NCBI RefSeq assembly: GCF_020379485.1
Contig: NC_063450.1
Location: 45,722,681-45,786,680 of the forward strand
DNA: 64,000 nt
From: Brassica napus
Taxonomy: Eukaryota; Streptophyta; Magnoliopsida; Brassicales; Brassicaceae
Reading direction: 5' to 3'
A program made the translations under genes and the position numbers. Of the stretch, positions 52,801-64,000 are shown piece by piece. A model generated the notes under the pieces. The model saw only the letters and a list, made by a program, of their open reading frames with translations, had not been told where the DNA came from and did not search any database. Positions within the stretch are counted from its first letter, which is position 1, and the number at the start of each line of letters is the position of its first letter.

Positions 52801-53509
52801 TGATGGTTTTTGGATCTGGATATCGCGGTGGCCCATTAAATAGGATAGTGAAGGAGGTCAAAGCTTGAAGACGGAGAGGGTATTTTGGTCAGTTTAAGCG
52901 TTGTTACGGTCACTGCCGTCTGATGCGGTTTGTTTCCATAGTAATGGTTTACTCATTTTCTGGTCAAACCTCGTGAATAGTCGTGGGATACAACGTCCAA
53001 ATCAAGAAATTTCAAATCATTTGCATTTTTTTTTTTTTGGGTTAAAATTGTATAGCTACATATTGCATGAATCCAACAACGAATAATTTTTTTTTTTTGA
53101 AAAATCAGTAGTATAATGCAACAAGACTCTTGGATGTGGCATAAAATCTTAAAATACGAGTTTTGGCGGAAACTTTTCACAACAAGATTGGTAATGGTAA
53201 ATCTACATCATTTTATATATATATAAAAATCAATTAGGTAGATGTTACTTGGGAGGAAAGCCAACAAGAATAAAGCAGTCCAAAACACTGGCATTATCTC
53301 TAACCATTATCATTAAGATGTACTTGTGTACTGGCATGTCTCCACGCACAAGCAGACAGACTCGCTAAAATCGCAAGATATATGTCAAGAAAATCGAATC
53401 TATTATAATTAACTTTTATATCTCAACCAACAGTGTTAATTTTATAATACTTTATAAGATATAGAAATCTTAATTATATCATTGTGATTGATATCACTAA
53501 CGGCTTGAT
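52801..53509. other. GMD promoter and leader region
   Basis: It holds the start-proximal leader and promoter of the minus-strand GMD gene and two T tracts (about 53027 and 53088). No further gene. Confidence 0.5.
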
Positions 53510-53684
53510 CAGGGCCGGCCCTGAGAATTTTGAGGCCCAAGACCATTTAGTAAAGAGTTTAAAATTTTGGGGGCCTAAAAACTTTTTTTTTACAAATTGG
53601 AAGCCTATTTACATATAAAAATTTTCAAAAATTTTGGAGGCCCAAGGCGAATGTTTCATTGGGCTTGGCCCAGGACCGGCCCTG
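53510..53684. mobile_element. hAT-type MITE, 175 bp, intact ends
   Basis: Ends CAGGGCCGGCCCTG and CAGGACCGGCCCTG form inverted repeats that are also self-palindromic. They are flanked by a perfect 8-bp TSD, GGCTTGAT, at 53502-53509 and 53685-53692, which marks the hAT superfamily. Sub-terminal GAGGCCCAAG and CATTGGGCTTGGCCC also pair in part. Non-coding. Confidence 0.9.
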
Positions 53685-54019
53685 GGCTTGATTCATCTAA
53701 TCAAGTCTCGTATATATTCCTTCCATCTTTGTACCTAATAATCTCTTTGTATAAATATAGACCATTGGTCTTGTGAATAATACATATCTTCCATATTCAA
53801 TATATATATCAATGAAAATCTAAATAATTGGTCTGCCAAAATAAAATAGTATATAAATCATAAATGTATCCCCTAAGGGTAAATCCAATACAAAAAGCAT
53901 AATAAGCTTTAAACACCAACAAAAATTAAAATAAACGAAAAACGGCAAACTCTTAAGGTTTAATAATAAAATCAGCAAAAAATCCAAAGAAAACAGAGAA
54001 GCTTGTGCCACAATTAAGT
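53685..54019. other. 3' flank of the RPL8 gene
   Basis: AT-rich. It holds the 3' untranslated region of the minus-strand ribosomal protein gene. No other feature is seen. Confidence 0.5.
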
Positions 54020-55102
<1,083 letters not shown>

Positions 55103-56246
55103 TTGTGTAGCGTAGTTTTAGTTGCAAACCCAGTTAAATGTTTTTGGATAAAGTTAAAGTCGGTGTTTTTAAAACCGGGTTTGTTTAACCGGATTCCGCG
55201 GTGTTACGTGGCCTGATTGGATCTTAATAATTGGTTCGACCATGAACCAGTTACGTAGCCACCAAATTAGATCACAGAGTTATTAAATTGATAAAAACCG
55301 TTAAACAATCAAAAATCTATAAACCATCCATATAAATATAAAATAATTTTATATTTATAATGTTTATGTTTTAAATTCATTTATATATATATATATATAT
55401 CATATTTACTAACATTACTTTTAAATTTATACACTAAAAATATATTAAACCATATTATTGAACCAAATTTGATCTGGTCGAACCATATTGAACCGTGACC
55501 CAAAAATTATCCGGTTTAGTTTCCGGTCCGGTTTTAAAAATACTAATTAAAGTGCTAAATTACTAAAATTGTTAAAACTAATTATACTCTATTTTGAATT
55601 AATATAAATTTTATCAAAATTTATAAAATGTAGATTACTTATATTTATATTTTCAAATGCATTTTGGCATTTTTTATTTTTTTCAAGAAGTTTGATAAAA
55701 TAAATGTAGTACTAGGCAGACCCAACAAAAAATTCTGGTTGTCAAAATAAGTTCTTTCGATTATCTTATAAGAAGTTCTGCGTTCTGGTTGTCAATGAGA
55801 AGTTTTGAGACGTTCGTTGAAACAGGCAAACAGCCCATAACAAATCCAGAGGATAACTTTTAAGCAACTTTCCTCAAGAGTAGAACGCAGGGCCTTTCTT
55901 CCAGAAAGTTCTAATGATTTCGACGAATGAAATGGAAGAAATGCTAAAGTTTCTTCGACCTGGTCTTGAAGATGATTTCAAATGAGGGTGGTATGATCAC
56001 TAGAATATCAAACACATGAACCATGTGATGTGATTATTATTCATATTTCGGATGCTAAACTCCCTTTAAACATTTGACATGATCCAGTTTGTCTATGTAG
56101 TTACTTACATGCATATCGACAAGAAAACTGTTACAAATTTAAGTTGAATGAATCCCCAAAATAAGAAGTAGTATCATTTTTGGGGTTATTATTTCAGAAT
56201 ATGTAAGGCATATAAACGCGAGACAAGGGTTGCTAAAAGTGGTTAA
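55103..56246. other. AT-rich interval between RPL8 and the WEB gene
   Basis: No gene seen. Around 55160-55540 the pieces CCGGTTTTAAAAA/TTTTTAAAACCGG, separated by about 350 bases, look like an inverted-repeat pair (55171-55184 against 55529-55542). This could be the termini of a small AT-rich element, but the TSD is unclear. An (TA)n run lies at 55383-55400. Confidence 0.4.
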
Positions 56247-56924
56247 CTAGACCGATTTTCTTGCAAAGAACCAAGCAGCCAATGGCTTCATCTTCTTTGT
56301 CTGCTTCTTCACCATAACTTGGTTCTTCTTCTTCTTCTCCTCTTTGCTCTCAATGAATTTCGTTAACAATGGTGGATTCGCAAACTTCACCGAACGCCTC
56401 CTCTCCAAACGATCCTCATCATATACTTCATTTTCATCAAACCGATTCATCTTGATATCGGTTATGTTATCCGGTTCAATAACCGTTGATTGCTCTATGA
56501 ATTTGAGGTCATCTTCAACTTGAGGGTGTTCAGGGTATTTTCTGAGCGAGTGGCTTAGCTTTTCCTTAGTCGTTTCAAGCTCTTGTGTCAGAGTTTCGAG
56601 TAGCTGAGACAAAACCTTGTTCTTTTCTTCTGCTTTCTTTAGATTCTCCTTTACTTCATCCAGCTCAGCTTCTATGCTTTTGCTTCTAACTCCGTTATCT
56701 ACATTGTTTCTCTAACCACACGGTCGAATATAATTGCAACAATGTTAATAATTGATATATAGACACATAATTTTTATATGCAAAACATGTATGCATTTAA
56801 TTATTGTTACCTCTTGGGACTTGTTGATGTAATTATCACCGAGAAGAATCCTTTCGCCAAACAGAGTGACAGCCTCTTTAACAGATCGGAAAGGAGCTCC
56901 AGTGTCGATCTCGGCGTGAACCAT
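56247..56924 (-). CDS. WEB family (DUF827) coiled-coil protein, short form
   Basis: Homologue of At3g51220. WEB1-type relatives act in light-driven chloroplast movement, but the short members are uncharacterised. Exons 56924-56811 and 56711-56247 give 192 residues, with the intron at phase 0. The N terminus [20 protein letters not shown] plus FGERIL is the family signature. A predicted coiled coil follows ([40 protein letters not shown]). The basic C-terminal part contains KEEKKKKNQ and [20 protein letters not shown]. No signal peptide or membrane span. Confidence 0.9.
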
Positions 56925-58229
56925 TGCAAGAATGCAGCTAATTAAGGGTTGTTTTGCTGCTTTAGTTGTATGAGTTTGTGGTCCATGTGACCATGCAATA
57001 TAAACCTTTTTATAAAGAAAGAAGCATCACGCTCTCTCAAATAAGATTGCAACCAATGGTTGTTGTTTGCTAAATCGGATGGTGAATAGGTTAGTATAAT
57101 AGACCATGCTATGATTAGATTATGTAATGGTTCATTCTTGTTATAGTCATTTAATTTTCAATAACGAGTCGAAATTCCAGTAAATGACAAATATGATTGG
57201 TAAGTTGTTAACTTTTTCATGGTGCATTTAAAAAAAAAGATATCAGCAACAGAATGTAGATGAGAATGTCTTTGCGTTTACTTCACACAAAATATAACTT
57301 GGGGTAAATACAAGTAGAGAGGTTCGTTGGAACGTCCTTCCGTTTTCATATTTTCTGTTAGTATTGCTACTACCGAATAATCAAAATCCTCATTGCGACA
57401 ACGACCTTTCACCTTATAAAATTTGGTGTTGGGATTGAAGAAGAAAAAAAATATTAATGCTAAAATTACACTAACATGATGTAACTTTCACACCAAAATA
57501 TTGTTGTGTTAGAAATGCTCTAATGGGTAGGTAGCAAACGACCGCTTCCTTTGTCAGTCATCACAAGCTTTGAAAAGTTTTCTCAGCTACCTCTCTTTCT
57601 CTTCGAAAAATTGTTTACATCTACAAATTAGTTACCAATCTTCTTGGTCATAAACTAACCAGGTTTAAAAATCTAAAATTGATAAAAACTAAAATTTTAA
57701 AAACTAAAATTATAAATACTACATAATATTAAATAGCTACAAAACTTTAAATTCCAAACACTTGAAAGCTTGATCCAAAGTAAAAATACTTGCACCAATA
57801 GTCAGTGATGAATCATGTAACCAAATCATTCATCACTGACTGTTTCTCAAAAAAAAAAAAAAAACAGTGATGAATGATATCCTTAGGGGTTTTTAGCCGA
57901 AGTTTAAAAAGCCACAAACTTAAAATAGCTACAAAGCTGTGGCGATAATAAGCTCGTCGCTAGACATAGAAACAATTATGATTTGACTTGTGGTCATTAA
58001 CCACAAACATCCTTTGGATGATATTCACAAATCCACAATTTGAAAAGTATTTTGTAACTAAATATAGCTACTGCCAAATAATTACAAAATTTTAGCCATA
58101 GTTACAAAAGATTTGATAGTAATAACAAGTTTTTCTTGTTGTGTATTATATATTCATTACACATTTTCTCTCTTTTCTCGTTTGTTCAATCTTTTTGCCT
58201 TTTGTAATTTAACACTCTTCAGAATATAA
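56925..58229. other. Divergent region between the WEB gene and F3H
   Basis: It contains the F3H promoter at its right side (TATTATATATT at about 58145, some 85 bases before the F3H start, is a TATA candidate) and the foldback repeat at 57801-57877. No gene. Confidence 0.5.
57801..57877. repeat. Foldback repeat around an A tract
   Basis: GTCAGTGATGAAT (57801-57813) is repeated inverted as ATTCATCACTGAC (57828-57840). After a short leader (TGTTTCTC) and an A16 tract, CAGTGATGAATGAT (57864-57877) repeats the first orientation. Two alternative hairpins can form. Confidence 0.75.
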
Positions 58230-59619
58230 ATGGCTCCAGCAACTCTAACTGAGCTTGCGGGAGAGTCTAAGCTCAACTCCAAGTTCGTCCGGGACGAGGA
58301 CGAACGTCCCAAGGTTGCCTACAATGAGTTCAGCAACGAAATCCCCGTGATATCTCTCGCGGGAATCGACCATGTTGGTGGGAAAAGAGGAGATATATGT
58401 CGTCAGATCGTTGAGGCTTGTGAGAACTGGGGAGTTTTCCAGGTCGTCGACCATGGCGTCGATACTAAATTGGTGGCTGATATGACTCGTCTCGCTAGCG
58501 ACTTCTTCTCTTTGCCACCTGAGGATAAAATTAAGTTCGACATGTCCGGTGGTAAAAAAGGAGGATTCATCGTCTCAAGTCATCTCCAGGTAAATCCACC
58601 ATAATGTTTTAGTAAGTTCTCTTAAATAGTTTTATAAAAGGTATGTCGCTTAATTCATTAGATGCCAACTTAAAGTCTCCTTCTTACGAATGTCGGATCC
58701 TAACAATTTTCGACTTATTTTTGTATTTTAATTTCTTATCTCAAACCCCAATAATTACTCGACGTTAGACCCATGCATGTGTTTGTTGGTTATGTTGTTG
58801 TAGTTAAATACGAAATAATCATTACATATGTAGGGAGAGGTTGTTCAAGATTGGAGAGAGATCGTGACGTATTTCTCGTACCCGGTGAGAAACCGAGACT
58901 ACTCACGGTGGCCGGGTAAGCCGGAAGGGTGGGTGAAAGTGACTGAGGAGTACAGCGAGAAGCTGATGGAGTTGGCTTGTAAGCTTCTTGAGATTTTGTC
59001 TGAAGCTATGGGGATTGAGAAAGAAGCACTTACTAATGCATGCGTCGATATGGACCAGAAAATAGTCGTTAACTATTACCCCAAATGCCCTCAGCCTGAT
59101 CTCACACTCGGACTCAAGCGTCACACTGACCCTGGAACCATCACTTTGCTGCTTCAAGACCAAGTCGGTGGTTTACAAGCCACCCGAGACGATGGGAAGA
59201 CGTGGATTACGGTTCAGCCTGTTGAAGGAGCTTTTGTCGTCAATCTTGGCGACCATGGTCACGTTAGTACTTTTCTAACCTCTCTTATACTCTGCTTTTA
59301 ATTATTTTCTCCGTTTGTGATTTTTATTTGGTCAAATATTGCATGTGTCTTGAAGTATCTGAGCAACGGGAGGTTCAAGAACGCTGACCACCAGGCGGTG
59401 GTGAACTCCAACTCGAGCAGATTTTCTATAGCCACGTTCCAGAATCCGGCTCCGGAAGCAACCGTGTATCCGCTTAAAGTGAAAGAAGGAGAGAAGCCAA
59501 TACTGGAGGAGCCGATTGCGTTTGCGGAGATGTACAAGAGAAAGATGGGTAGAGATCTCGAGCTGGCTCGCCTCAAGAAGCTGACTAAAGAGAAACAAGG
59601 AGGCTGCGAAGCCTCTTGA
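58230..59619 (+). CDS. F3H: Flavanone 3-hydroxylase (naringenin 3-dioxygenase)
   Basis: Fe(II)/2-oxoglutarate dioxygenase that 3-hydroxylates flavanones to dihydroflavonols, feeding flavonol, anthocyanin and proanthocyanidin synthesis; homologue of TT6/F3H, At3g51240. Exons 58230-58589, 58834-59262 and 59356-59619 give 350 residues. Iron ligands are His217, Asp219 (LKRHTDPG) and His275 (NADHQAV); the 2-oxoglutarate-binding Arg285-x-Ser287 is in SSRFSIATF. The N-terminal block [12 protein letters not shown] and [18 protein letters not shown] are typical. Introns 1 and 2 are phase 0. The second intron's acceptor is an unusual TTGAAG, giving Tyr264 where I expect Phe (GHFLSNG). The C-terminal end ([13 protein letters not shown]) differs from the Arabidopsis tail I remember. 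Confidence 0.95.
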
Positions 59620-60078
59620 CCAAATCATCGCATAATTAGAATCCTTTTGTTGGTCCCCGTTTAGTGAGAAGAACCTCATTGCAAATATGGGTATCTCAAG
59701 CTAGATCATAACTTGTAGGGTGCAACTGGAATGCATTTTTTTGGAATAGAAACTTCCTGAATGCTTAATTCTTTTTCATTCCACAAAATATTCACCAGTT
59801 GCAATGAAAAAAAAGAATGAGTATTTCATCTCATTCCATATTATTCCTTTCAATTCCAAAAAAACATCAACATTCTTTTGAAAAATCATTCCACGTAAAA
59901 ATAGTTTTAGAACAAATGAATACTAATTTCATTCCGTTGGATTCCACTAATTATCATTCCTTTAATTCTATTTATTCATTTTATTAACATCCAGTTACAG
60001 CTGTAATTTCTTATATGTTCGAGTAAAACACTTGTCATTTTTATGAAGCAAATAAGCAAAATATTCAAATAAATTAAC
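59620..60078. other. F3H 3' flank
   Basis: It holds the F3H 3' untranslated region, then AT-rich DNA with repeated ATTCCA/TGGAAT words (59730-59950). No gene. Confidence 0.5.
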
Positions 60079-60920
60079 TTAAGTGATGATTGTTTTCCTA
60101 GTTTTTAGATTCTAGTTTTTGAGTTTTGGATTTTGGTTTTTGGTTTTTGGATTTTAATTTTTGATTTTTGATTTTTGATTTTGCAGTAGATTTTGGTTTT
60201 TTGAAAAACATGAATGGTTGTTTTAGATTCTAGTTTTTAGTTTCTGGTTTCTACTTTTAAATATAATAAAATAAAAATATTATTAATAGTAAAATATTAT
60301 TCTGAAAATAATAAAATAACATTGTCTTCAAAATACACATAAATTTATTTACGAAAATGATTTTAAAACAAAATTTAAATACAGAATAAAAATATTGTAA
60401 GTTCCATATAAATATACATTAATTTGATCTCGAATGCCTTTCATATTTGACTCAAATGCTATTATACAAGTAGTTAAGGATTATAAATAAAAATTAATAT
60501 CATACATTTGATGATTTTTTTTCTATGATAATTTTTAAACATATATTTCTATGGTTATGTTTATGTAAAATCACTTATTTTTATATTAATAAAGTATAAA
60601 AAAATTATTTGATAATGTGATGGTGAAGTGAACGTATGAGAGTGGGAAAAATGCATAAACATAAGATAAATATGAAAAGAAGGACTAATTACAAAAAATA
60701 ATATTAAAAAAAGCCATTAAAAAGAAAATGATAAATAAAAAAATCATCGTAGAACTTGACAAAATCCGAAAAACACAGATTTTGGTTTTTTTTTTTTTGT
60801 AGAATTAGATAGTTATTTGAAAAGCTAGTTTTCCTAGTTTTTAGGAAATCATTTTTAGCAAAATCTTGATTGGTAAACAAAGTAGTTTTTAAAAAACAAA
60901 AACCAACAATCAACATCTTA
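60079..60920. mobile_element. Possible MITE-like element with degenerate inverted ends
   Basis: The left end TTAAGTGATGATTGTT and the right end (complement TAAGATGTTGATTGTTGG) are similar inverted sequences, each beginning with a TTA/TAA that could be a 3-bp TSD as in PIF/Harbinger elements. Inside the left end is a (TTTTTGATTTTGG)-like simple repeat (60110-60180). Both ends also contain TTTTCCTAGTTTTTAG-like words. The family is uncertain. Confidence 0.4.
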
Positions 60921-61221
60921 GTTTTTCACCGACGTTTCTCAAATACAAAATAGAAAAATAACAGGAATTAGAGGCATGAGAATAGTTTTAGATTCAAACA
61001 TGTGTTACAAATACTATTTTTACACTTTTTTCATCAGTTTAGAATTTTAAATATTAAAATGTAGGGAGAATTGCCAAGTGTGACTCAAAACTTGGAGTCA
61101 AACCAAAACAATACCCCAACTTGGGTCAAAGGCAAAAGTAACTTAAAAGGCTATTGAAATTACAACTATCCCCTTGTGACCAAACAAAAAAACGGAATTT
61201 TTTTTACGTTTCTACCCCTCG

Positions 61222-61755
61222 CAAGTCGTCTGTTTAGACGACTTGAAAATAAGTCGTCCAGACGACTTAACTGAAAGTCGTCTGGACAGTTAGTCTTAAA
61301 CATAATTTAAAAATTTTGTAAAAAATATTTTGATAAGTGAAAAATGGGAATTATGTAATTAACATATGTCTTAGGAGGTATAAATTAAGATATAACAAAT
61401 TTCAATTGTTTTCAGCATAGATGAGTGAAAGTAGTGAGTCATGATATTCTTTAGTTTATGTTTCATCAACATATGTTGTAGTATTGTATGTGTTCTTAGG
61501 GTTAGATTTTGGAAAGCATTAAAACCGTTTTTGAAAATTTTTAAAATTACTTATGCGTGTTCATTTCTATGTATAGTAAACACTATTTAAGTATAATTTG
61601 ATTTTATAACGTGGTTAGTTAGTTAATCTAGTCATTTTAGTTTAGGGGTTCATTTTAGGGTCTAGGACGACTTAATATTTTGTCGTCTGAAAACAGACGA
61701 CTAAATATTAAGTCGTCTGTTGTACATTATCAGCCAGAATAAGTCGTCTAAACCG
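61222..61755. repeat. Dispersed AAGTCGTC/GACGACTT palindromic units, upstream cluster
   Basis: The cluster at 61222-61288 alternates AAGTCGTC and GACGACTT about five times. A second at about 61665-61745 repeats GACGACTTAATA, GTCGTCTG and AAGTCGTC. Each pair is an inverted repeat able to form a short hairpin. Confidence 0.8.
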
Positions 61756-61977
61756 GACCAAACCTTAAAGTTTACCAATGTACTTTTAAAGCTAACCGGA
61801 TTATTTACCCAATATATAAGGTGATTTTTTTTTTTTGTTTCATTTTTCACGAAATTCAGAAACCCTAACAGTTCTCTCTCAAAGGCGATTTCGAATTCCC
61901 ACGATTTCCGAACAAACCATCGTTCTCAACGTCAGCTATCTATCTCACTTCATTCTCACCGTTGTCGCCGCAGCTTC

Positions 61978-62215
61978 TTCTAACCCTAGCGCCGCCGATT
62001 CCTCTAAACCCTAGCGCCGCCGATTCCTCTAAACCCTAGCGCCGCCGCTTCCACTATTTCTGAACAAACCGTCGCCCTCGCCACCGTGGTCACCAACGTT
62101 CTCACCGCCGCTTCCTCTAAACACTAGCGCCGCCGCTTCTTCTAAACCCTAGCGCCGCCGCTTCTTCTCTGTAAACCTTAGCGCCGTTTCTCTGTAAACC
62201 CTAACGCCGCTAAGT
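61978..62215 (+). repeat. Irregular tandem repeat of an AAACCCTAGCGCCGCCG unit
   Basis: About seven copies of (A)AACCCTAGCGCCGCCG, with CTTCCTCT-type spacers, run up to 62215 just ahead of the DUF1985 start at 62312. Most contain AAACCCTA, the plant telomere-repeat/telo-box word. The block is GC-rich in an otherwise AT-rich region. Confidence 0.8.
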
Positions 62216-62311
62216 CATCAATCTCGAGGAAAAGATGAACATAAAACGTTGTCTCTATCAATTTACTCATTCTCACCGTTTCACGTTTATTTTTTCAGAT
62301 CAATAACCGCA

Positions 62312-64000
62312 ATGACGAGTACTCCAACTCCTTCTGCGACTGGAAGACTTGTAAGTAATTTAAGTCGTCTGGAAAGTCTTCCAACTGGACGACTTAGTAG
62401 ATGACTTAAATATAAGTCGTCCATTTGGAAGACTTTCCAGACGACTTAAATTTAAGTCGTCTACTAAGTCGTCTGGACTTATATTGTTGTCTTTGATTAT
62501 TTTGCAGACAAAAAGGATGGATATTCCAGAACTCCCCCGTAGGTTATACACATCAGGGGAAGAGCCAGAAGCCCACAATAGCATTTCGTATCATACGGAT
62601 AACAGCAAGTTGCATACTGCTCTTAGGAAAGCTCTTACTGATGACGAATTTGAAGAGCTCAAGGAGTCGAGTTTGGGAGTTTTCATCAAGTTCAAGGAGC
62701 AGGGATTTGGTTGGGCTTCAAGGCTGGTTCACTACATGCTCAGTTTCAAGCTGGACATTAAGAAGAAGTATGAGATGTGGTCTCTCGTTGGTCCAGAACC
62801 TTTGAGGTTTTCACTGTTAGAGTTTGAAAACCTCACTGGTCTAAACTGCGAGTACATCGAGGACCTTGAGACACCAAAATGTGACGTTACCCCAGAGATG
62901 GTTTCTTTCTGGGGGATGCTGGGAGTTCATCTGGAAGCTGGGCCAACTACTGATCAGATAATAGCAGCACTGAAGAGATGCGGGGATTGGTCCAGGGAAG
63001 ATCGCAAGCGGCTCGCGTACCTCTCCATCTTCACTGGATTCATTGAAGGGAGAAAGTTTTCAACCGCTACACGATCTACTCTGGCAAGGCTAGTGATGGA
63101 TTTAGAACGGTTTGAGAATTATCCATGGGGGAGAGTCGCGTTTAAGGTGCTGATGGACTCTTTGTGGAACAAAGAAATTGCTGGCTGTTACACCGTGGAT
63201 GGGTTTATACAAGTTCTTCAAGTCTGGACGTACACAGCTATGCCGGAATTGGGTGCTAGTATTGGTGGTCCCAGAGCAGACAGTCCGTCTCCACCGATAC
63301 TGGCTTACGAGGGCAGCAGAGGCCGCAGATCAATGAAAGCTGCTATCTTGAGTCAGGTATTTACTTCAATCCAAAAGACTGCGCAGACGACTTATTATAA
63401 GTCGTCTGGAAGGTCGTCCAGCTTGACGACTTATCGGACGACTTATAATAAGTCGTCTGGAAAGTCTTCCCAGCTGGACGACTTATTAGACGACTTATTA
63501 TAAGTCGTCTGGAAAGTCTTCCATCTGGACGACTTATTAGACGACTTATTATAAGTCGTCTGGAAGGTCTTCCATCTGGACGACTTATTAGACGACTTAT
63601 AATAAGGCGTCTGGAAAGTCTTCCCAGCTGGACGACTTATCGGACGACTTAATTAAGTCGTCTGGAAAGTCTTCCATCTGGACGACTTATTAGACGACTT
63701 ATTATAAGTCGTCTGGAAGGTCTTCCAGCTGGACGACTTAGTAGACGACTTATAATTAAGTCGTCTATTTAGTATTTTTTTTCAAATATCTAACTCGATT
63801 CTTCTATTTACTGCAGACCCGCGTGATCAACTTTGTTGAGAAGGACATTAGTGAAATGTGGCCAAAATGGGACTCTGAGGTTGAGGACCTGCCCGCGGAG
63901 AACATCATTAAAGTCATGTATGAGCGGAGACCGTGGAAGTGGACCATGGATTGCTGGGAAGTCACTGGTACTAAGGTCAATACAAAACCTAAGGTTGTGA
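62312..64000 (+). CDS. DUF1985-domain protein, transposon-associated, 3' part outside the window
   Basis: Exons 62312-62350 (13 codons from ATG), 62508-63356 (283 codons) and 63817 onward (open to the window edge) join in frame with GT-AG borders. Exon 2 carries the DUF1985 region, for example GFGWASRLVHYMLSFKLDIK, LRFSLLEFENLTGLNCEYIE, and LARLVMDLERFENYPWGRVA plus FKVLMDSLW. Exon 3 begins TRVINFVEKDISEMWPKWDS. In crucifers this domain is common in genes on MULE-like elements, often with a C-terminal Ulp1/C48 protease, which would lie past the edge. The biochemical function of DUF1985 is unknown. Both introns are packed with the AAGTCGTC palindromic repeat. If intron 2 were retained, the frame would stay open for about 49 codons, to a stop near 63503. 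Confidence 0.8.
62352..62480. repeat. AAGTCGTC/GACGACTT repeats filling intron 1 of the DUF1985 gene
   Basis: Units such as AAGTCGTCTGGAAAGTCTTC and GGAAGACTTTCCAGACGACT alternate in both orientations over about 130 bases. The first exon's last bases (GGAAGACTT) are themselves part of a unit, so the donor site lies in the repeat. Confidence 0.85.
63382..63770. repeat. AAGTCGTC/GACGACTT minisatellite in intron 2 of the DUF1985 gene
   Basis: About seven tandem units of roughly 55-60 bases. Each holds GACGACTTATTATAAGTCGT (a perfect palindrome core), then CTGGAAAGTCTTCC and a C-A-G/T-CTGGACGACTTATTA link. One unit has AAGGCGTC in place of AAGTCGTC. The array ends shortly before the 63816 acceptor. 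Confidence 0.9.

Larger units (their letters stand above)
61064..64000 (+). mobile_element. MULE-like element, left part only, carrying a DUF1985 gene
   Basis: A sequence GGGAGAATTGCCAAGTGTG at 61064 looks like a Mutator-like terminal inverted repeat start (family appearance from memory). It precedes a leader region with AAGTCGTC palindromes, a GC-rich repeated leader, and a DUF1985 gene of the kind mobilised by MULEs together with a downstream Ulp1-like protease. The right end is outside the window, so the TIR match and TSD cannot be checked here. Confidence 0.5.

Noticed and set aside
52801..52836. Upstream in-frame start of the GMD gene (12 extra residues)
   Set aside because: The family start [11 protein letters not shown] lies at 52800, and the extension has no counterpart that I know.
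63382..63770. Regular repeats resembling a CRISPR array
   Set aside because: The units are palindromic, vary in length, lack unique spacers, and lie in a eukaryotic intron.

Overview
The window is nuclear DNA from a flowering plant in the Brassicaceae, most likely a Brassica-type genome. The genes have short AT-rich introns with GT-AG borders. Every conserved gene I recognise lies in the order and orientation I remember for Arabidopsis thaliana chromosome 3, from At3g51030 to At3g51240 (roughly ancestral crucifer block N). These assignments come from protein recognition by eye, not from a database search. Several genes I expect in that Arabidopsis interval are missing, for example those for RTH, STY1 and the At3g51070 methyltransferase. 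That pattern fits a fractionated copy of the block after Brassica genome triplication.

Layout. 1-7.3 kb: thioredoxin h1 (partial, minus), an FG-GAP/integrin-alpha-like membrane protein (13 exons) and a GATA6-type zinc finger factor. 7.3-22 kb: a large transposable-element island. It holds a perfect 63-bp-arm palindrome, a 1.3-kb Helitron, a decayed 5.4-kb L1-type LINE, a poly(A) retroposon with a 19-bp target-site duplication (TSD), a 4.2-kb Helitron nested in that retroposon and carrying gene fragments (one of them a PPR gene), and a further Helitron copy. 23.5-35.2 kb: a DUF1640 mitochondrial coiled-coil protein, a MULE-like terminal-inverted-repeat element, a small conserved plant protein, a hAT-type MITE, and a large PHD-SWIB-Plus3-GYF-CCCH chromatin protein containing an AT-AC U12-type intron. 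37.7-42.8 kb: a UPF0183/PHAF1 protein, tRNA-Glu(CTC) and a CPP1-like plastid membrane protein with a hAT MITE in an intron. 43.3-45.9 kb: a SINE and a second copy of the same Helitron family. 47-59.6 kb: a NACK-group kinesin, intronless GDP-mannose 4,6-dehydratase (MUR1), ribosomal protein L8/uL2 with a telo-box/site II promoter, a WEB/DUF827 protein, and flavanone 3-hydroxylase (F3H). 61-64 kb: the left part of a MULE-like element carrying a DUF1985 gene. Its introns and upstream region are full of palindromic AAGTCGTC/GACGACTT repeats.

The genes do not form an operon-like pathway. They are independent housekeeping and regulatory loci (redox, chromatin, cell-plate motor, GDP-fucose supply, translation, flavonoid synthesis) kept together by synteny. 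The unusual biology is in the mobile DNA: nested insertions with exact junctions, a gene-capturing Helitron, a repeated class of tiny TSD-flanked oligo(A) insertions that look like extreme 5'-truncated retroposition products, and the palindromic minisatellite in the introns of the DUF1985 gene.
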